Assembly (NCBI RefSeq): GCF_016859125.1
Contig: NZ_CP069338.1
Span: 1,860,001-1,924,000 of the forward strand
Direction of reading: 5' to 3'
DNA: 64,000 nucleotides
Source of the DNA: Archangium violaceum
GTDB lineage: Bacteria; Myxococcota; Myxococcia; Myxococcales; Myxococcaceae
The position numbers and the translations under genes are program-made. This document shows positions 60,370-64,000 of the stretch, piece after piece (the first letter of the stretch is position 1; each line of letters starts with the position of its first letter). The notes beneath the pieces were generated by a model. It made no database searches, was not told the DNA's origin, and saw only the letters and a list, made by a program, of their open reading frames with translations.

Positions 60370-61101
60370 TTGATACCTCGATACACCGTCCCCCGCCTGG
60401 GGCGCCTCGCCGCGTCCGGGCTCTTCCTGTGGGCACTCGTCGCCCTCGTCCAGCCGGGCGTGGCCCACGCCTTCAACCATGCCGGCAACGCGCGACTCCT
60501 CTCCTCGGACGAGGCCGCCGTCATCAAACACCCCGTGCTCGGCCTGCAGCGCGCGGCCGTGCCCATCGCGCTGGGCTTCGCGGTGGACACCTCCGTCCTC
60601 GCGGACGCGGCGCTCGCGGCCAACCTGGGCGTGCGCTGGGGTCTGGAGGCCGGGCCCCACCGCTTCGTCGTCGGCGCGCGCTACACGAAGTTCCTGGGCA
60701 ATGAAATCCTCGCGGACTTCGTCACCGGCCAGGAGCCGGCGGTGAAGAACTTCGAGATCGACTTCCAGGGGCCCAGCGCCTACGCCCTGTACGGCCTGCA
60801 GCTCGGCCGGGTGCTGGTGCAGGCCGAGGTCCGGCACTGGCGCTACCAGACCACGACCACCACGGCGACGGGCGCGGTGGTGCTCAACCTCATCGGCAAC
60901 TGGTCCATCGTCGGTGAGCTCGGTGTCCGGCTGAAGGAGGGCTACCCCCTGCGCGGCGCGGCCGGCATCCGCTACGCCGGAGAGAACCTCGGCCTGTCGC
61001 TCGGCGCCGCCTACGTGGACCTGACCGAGCCCCTGCTGCCCGTCAACGACGGCCGCATCCCCGTCCTCCCCGCCTTCGACCTGTCCTGGACCTTCCAATG
61101 A
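60370..61101 (+). CDS. Exported beta-strand-rich protein, probably outer membrane
   Basis: 243 residues from a TTG at 60370 with AAGGAG seven bases upstream; a GTG at 60301 would add a poor leader. Signal peptide LFLWALVALVQPGVAHA. The mature protein has repeated amphipathic strands (HRFVVGARYTKFLG, RVLVQAEVRHWRYQTTTT, NWSIVGELGVRLKEGYPL) and ends in FDLSWTF-Q. It overlaps the next lipoprotein gene by four bases (ATGA at 61098-61101). Confidence 0.65.
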   Translation: MIPRYTVPRLGRLAASGLFLWALVALVQPGVAHAFNHAGNARLLSSDEAAVIKHPVLGLQRAAVPIALGFAVDTSVLADAALAANLGVRWGLEAGPHRFVVGARYTKFLGNEILADFVTGQEPAVKNFEIDFQGPSAYALYGLQLGRVLVQAEVRHWRYQTTTTTATGAVVLNLIGNWSIVGELGVRLKEGYPLRGAAGIRYAGENLGLSLGAAYVDLTEPLLPVNDGRIPVLPAFDLSWTFQ

Positions 61102-61673
61102 AACGCCACTTCCTCGCCCTGCTCTGCCCGCTGCTGCTCACCGCGTGCTCCGCCGAACTGGCCGTGGACACGCCTCCGCAGTCGGTGGCCATCCCCGTCA
61201 CGTCTGTCATCAAGCCCGTCTACGTCGAGGTGGCCGTCGACATGCCCGCCGAGACGCAGGAGCTCAACGTCGACGTGAGGGACATCAGCGTCTCCCTCGA
61301 GGTGTTCAACCCCTCGAAGGCGCTCACGCTGAAGTCGTCCGCGCGGCTGTCGCTCACGGGCAACGCCACGCCGGACAAGCCCATCGTCTACAGCGACAAC
61401 AACCCGCCCGAGTACTACGCCACCGCCGAGGAGTTCCTGCCCGAGAGCTCCTACCCGCCCAACACGCGCACGCCGGTGTTCACCGACTCGCCCACGCTCG
61501 TGAAGGCCATTGGCAAGAAGCGCATCTGGGTCATCGTCAACAACACGGTGACGCAGGCGGGCATCGGTGACGCGCTGCCGCTGGAGCTCCGGCTGGAGGA
61601 CATCGTCCTGCACGTCGTCGTCTCCAAGCCCTTCCAGGGGCTGGACGGCGCGCTGGGCCCCAGCGGGCTCTGA
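61098..61673 (+). CDS. Lipoprotein of unknown function
   Basis: 191 residues. Lipobox LLLTACSAEL, Cys at residue 17. The remainder is beta-rich (VYVEVAVDMPAETQELNVDVRDIS, IVLHVVVSKPF) with no recognised domain. Coupled to the upstream barrel-like gene, so it is probably a partner in the outer membrane or periplasm. Confidence 0.7.
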   Translation: MKRHFLALLCPLLLTACSAELAVDTPPQSVAIPVTSVIKPVYVEVAVDMPAETQELNVDVRDISVSLEVFNPSKALTLKSSARLSLTGNATPDKPIVYSDNNPPEYYATAEEFLPESSYPPNTRTPVFTDSPTLVKAIGKKRIWVIVNNTVTQAGIGDALPLELRLEDIVLHVVVSKPFQGLDGALGPSGL

Positions 61674-61685
61674 GAGAAGTGAGGA

Positions 61686-61716
61686 AGCCGGGCCCGAGAC
61701 CCGCCCGGACCCGGCT
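61686..61716 (+). terminator. Hairpin terminator candidate
   Basis: Inverted repeat AGCCGGG / CCCGGCT enclosing 17 bases, 13 bases after the lipoprotein stop. No T-tract. Moderate support. Confidence 0.4.
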
Positions 61717-61829
61717 CCCCGTTGTGACGACACGCGCCACGGGCTTCCCCCCGACATCCGGCCCGCGCAGGGACGTTTTCTAACGCACCGGTCTGACAAG
61801 TCCCGGGCGCCCGGGTAGGCTCGGGGGCG

Positions 61830-62621
61830 GTGCTCCCGCTCACGATTCTCGCCCTCGCCACCGCCTTCCCTGGCGTGCCCTCGCGCGCCGTCACCGACCT
61901 CGCGCTCGCCCAGGCCTCCGTGAGCGGAGCGGCCCAGGCGGACCTCGCCCGCGCCCGCGAGCTCTCCGAGGCCCTGCGCTACGAGGAGGCCGTCGTCGAG
62001 TACCAGCGCTACCTCGGCCACCCGGACCGTCCCTCCGCCGAGCGCGCCCAGGCCCTGCTGGAGTTCGGCTTCATCCACCTGCTGCTGGACGACCCGGTGA
62101 ACGCCGAGCAGCGCACCACCGAGGCCCTGGAGCTGGACAGCTGGGTGCGGCCTCCCGCCGACGCGCCCCAGAAGCAGAAGGACCTGGTGGAGCGGGTGCG
62201 CGCGGCGCTCGCGGCCCGGCCCAGGCTGGAGGTGCTGCCGCGCGAGAACGCGAGCCGGCCCCAGCTCGTGCGCGCCACCTTGAAGGATCCCCGAGGCAGG
62301 GCAAGCGAGGTGCTCCTGCGCCACGCGCCCGCCCCGGGAGGCCCCTACCGCGCCACGCCCATGGTGTGCGAGCAGGACACATGCGAGGGCGAGCTGCCCT
62401 CCCCCACCCGCGTGGCCACCTTCACCGCGTGGTACTTCGTCGAGGCGCTCGACGCGCAGGGCAACACGGTGGCGCGGGCGGCCAACCCGCTGGCGCCGCT
62501 GCAGCTCTCGGTCATCGAGCGCAAGCCCTGGTACGAGAGCCCGTGGGTCTACGCGGGTGGCGCGGCGCTGGTGGTGGGCGCGGCGTCGGTGTTCTTCATC
62601 GCTTCCGACCCGCGGAAGTGA
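61830..62621 (+). CDS. TPR-like exported protein with C-terminal membrane helix
   Basis: 263 residues from a GTG at 61830. Signal-like N-terminus (LPLTILALATAFPGVPSRA), a TPR-like helical part (residues ~38-100, LARARELSEALRYEEAVVEYQRYL), a strand-rich middle and a final helix (WVYAGGAALVVGAASVFFIA). Myxobacterial proteins of this layout often support large periplasmic complexes; no specific one is recognised. The 3' end overlaps the convergent oxygenase gene by 26 bases. Confidence 0.6.
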   Translation: MLPLTILALATAFPGVPSRAVTDLALAQASVSGAAQADLARARELSEALRYEEAVVEYQRYLGHPDRPSAERAQALLEFGFIHLLLDDPVNAEQRTTEALELDSWVRPPADAPQKQKDLVERVRAALAARPRLEVLPRENASRPQLVRATLKDPRGRASEVLLRHAPAPGGPYRATPMVCEQDTCEGELPSPTRVATFTAWYFVEALDAQGNTVARAANPLAPLQLSVIERKPWYESPWVYAGGAALVVGAASVFFIASDPRK

Positions 62622-63261
62622 GCGCGAGCGAGCGGTACGCCTTCGACTCGTTGAAGGTGGGGATGTCCGTGGGGCGCTGGCTCCACCAGTTCATCACCAG
62701 CGTCACCCGTAGCCGCGAGGTGCCCGGCAGCTTCCCGTCGGGAATCTGGTTGTTCGCATCCAGCACGCCGTGGGTGAGATCTCCGCGGAAGTAGACGAAG
62801 CGGTTGGGCTTCGGGGCCGCCAGGTCGAAGTCGTCCGTGTCCGGCGCGAGCGAGGGGTTGTCCTCGCGGGGCGGGGCCTTCGTCACCGCGAGCGCCCCGC
62901 CCCGGACGCTGTTCATGAATAGCAGGGAGGTGAAGCGCGGGTGCACGAGCGGACCGCCGCGCAGGGCGAGCTTCTCGTCCCGGTCCTGGTGGAAGTCCAC
63001 CTGCACGTCCGTGGTGCGCATGCGCGAGAACCACCACTCGACGCCCGCGAGGCCCCGGCGCACCGGCACGCGCGGACGCAGCTCGAGGATGACCTGCTCC
63101 ACGATGTTGGTGGGCTCGCCGAGCTCGTACCAGAAGGTCGTCTGGTATGTCTGACGCAGGCGCTCGGTGCCCAGCGCGCGGACCTTGCGCCACAGCCGCG
63201 AGAAGTCGGCGTCGGGGAGGGCATGGTCGTGGATGTGGACGAGGGGGGCGCGGGGAGGCAT
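62596..63261 (-). CDS. 2-oxoglutarate/Fe(II) dioxygenase-like protein
   Basis: 221 residues. FHQDRDE gives H-x-D, LTHGVLDA gives the distal His and RLRVTLVMNWW provides the Arg that binds 2-oxoglutarate, in the order of the DSBH fold. No signal peptide. It hydroxylates an unknown substrate. There is a separate gene start 38 bases after the end of the next gene on the same strand. Confidence 0.65.
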   Translation of the reverse strand: MPPRAPLVHIHDHALPDADFSRLWRKVRALGTERLRQTYQTTFWYELGEPTNIVEQVILELRPRVPVRRGLAGVEWWFSRMRTTDVQVDFHQDRDEKLALRGGPLVHPRFTSLLFMNSVRGGALAVTKAPPREDNPSLAPDTDDFDLAAPKPNRFVYFRGDLTHGVLDANNQIPDGKLPGTSRLRVTLVMNWWSQRPTDIPTFNESKAYRSLALTSAGRKR

Positions 63262-63292
63262 GGCGGAGCGGGACTCTACGCCATCCGGGGCG

Positions 63293-64000
63293 TCAGTAGG
63301 CCCAGACGCCGATGAGGTACCCGTGCGTCACCTTGTGGTTGAAGAACAGGACGTAGCCCGCCAGGGGCCAGCGCAACCAGGCCGGCCACGTGGCGAGCCA
63401 GTCCCCCAACCAGAACAGCAGGGGGAAGAGCACGGCGCCGAACCGGAAGGCGTTCGCGAAGTCACCCTGCGGCAGCATCACGGCCAACGAGAGCAGCCCG
63501 TAGAGGGCGAGCGGCCGGCTCTGGCGAAGCATCGCCAGGGAGACCGCGAGCAACACGGCGAAGAAGATGCCCCGCCGCAGCGACCACCCGCCCACGTGCT
63601 GCCCGGGGTTTCCGAACCAGAGGGTGCGCAGCGCGCTCCACGCGGAGTCCACGTGCTGCCAGTGCGCCTGGGCATGGAGGTGCGCGAGCGGCTCCCCCGT
63701 ATCCATCCACTCGACGGCCAGCAGGCCTCCGAACGCCGCGAGCGACAGGACTCCGATTCCGGCGAAGCGCACGAGCCGGTCACGCTCCCCGCGTGCGCGC
63801 TCGGCCAGCAGGAGCGCCGCGGCCACCGCCACGAACACGCCCTGGTTGCGCGTCCACACGCACAGCGCGGCGAACAGCGCCGTCAGCCAGAACCGCTCCT
63901 TCCAGGCGGACAGGAAGGCGCCGAAGGACAGCAGCAGGAACAGCCCCTCGGTGTGGTGCGAGTGCAGGGCATAGCTGGCCGGGGTGTAGAGGAAGAAGAA
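63293..64000 (-). CDS. Multipass membrane glycosyltransferase, PIG-V-like (5' end outside window)
   Basis: The open frame reads through to the window edge: the last coding bases give FFFLYTPASYALHSHHTEGLF then WTRNQGVFVAVAAALLL. At least six hydrophobic helices are visible, and it ends NHKVTHGYLIGVWAY. The SHHTEG and TRNQG pattern is typical of GPI mannosyltransferase 2-like (PIG-V) family bacterial proteins, which use a polyprenyl-phosphate sugar donor. No start is in the window; the internal ATG at 63859 is not the start. Confidence 0.7.
   Translation of the reverse strand, partial: FFFLYTPASYALHSHHTEGLFLLLSFGAFLSAWKERFWLTALFAALCVWTRNQGVFVAVAAALLLAERARGERDRLVRFAGIGVLSLAAFGGLLAVEWMDTGEPLAHLHAQAHWQHVDSAWSALRTLWFGNPGQHVGGWSLRRGIFFAVLLAVSLAMLRQSRPLALYGLLSLAVMLPQGDFANAFRFGAVLFPLLFWLGDWLATWPAWLRWPLAGYVLFFNHKVTHGYLIGVWAY

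Overview
The window comes from a high-GC deltaproteobacterium of the Myxococcales (suborder Cystobacterineae is the best guess). This rests on the overall style: about 70% G+C, many lipoproteins and outer-membrane proteins, Cys-rich and MopE-like surface repeats, an ECF sigma/anti-sigma pair, FHA and MEDS-kinase signalling proteins, and many four-base start/stop overlaps. No rRNA, tRNA, CRISPR array or intact insertion sequence was recognised.

Layout. 1-1.7 kb: end of a CPA1 Na+/H+ antiporter with its RCK/cyclic-nucleotide-binding partner. 1.8-9.7 kb: a one-directional secreted or surface locus with a 1351-residue mosaic protein, a small Cys-rich Ntox16-like exported protein, a probable immunity protein and a large transglutaminase-fold protein lacking the catalytic Cys; this looks like a polymorphic-toxin locus. 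9.7-24 kb: a methyltransferase, a wrecked CPA2 antiporter/UBP-zinc-finger pseudogene, a beta-barrel protein, the sigma factor operon, hemF, a nuclease-like lipoprotein, a hydrolase and a MEDS histidine kinase. 24.4-28.9 kb: an AttEFGH-like ABC exporter with a lipocalin-like hydratase. 28.9-30.3 kb: three tandem STAS-like paralogs. 30.3-37.4 kb: persulfide-dioxygenase-like enzyme, OsmC, FHA, glycerol kinase, pterin dehydratase and an outer-membrane barrel. 48-64 kb: dapD, a SelW-like selenoprotein gene, a PLP decarboxylase, a glycosyltransferase, mreB, a MacB-type exporter operon, a DUF2156 protein, and the beginning of a glycosyltransferase that runs out of the window.

The most notable region is 38.5-47.5 kb, between two lysine/DAP pathway genes on the same strand (dapE at 37.4 kb and dapD at 48.2 kb) and visibly poorer in G+C than either. 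It has a translationally coupled four-gene operon: a lipoprotein-type thiaminase I, a thymidylate-synthase-fold CMP hydroxymethylase, a SAM methyltransferase and an N-glycosidase of the nucleoside deoxyribosyltransferase fold. These match the enzyme set known for the thiamin antivitamin bacimethrin. Next to it are a SurE-type phosphatase, an amidohydrolase, a ThiXYZ-like pyrimidine importer and ThiD. Together they suggest a unit that destroys external thiamin, makes an antivitamin and salvages pyrimidine. I see no TPP riboswitch at either operon.

A second strong signal is at 49.45-49.70 kb: an apparent short gene becomes a complete Rdx/SelW protein if an in-frame UGA is read as selenocysteine. 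The UGA completes a CxxU motif and is followed by a perfect hairpin at the spacing expected for a bacterial SECIS.
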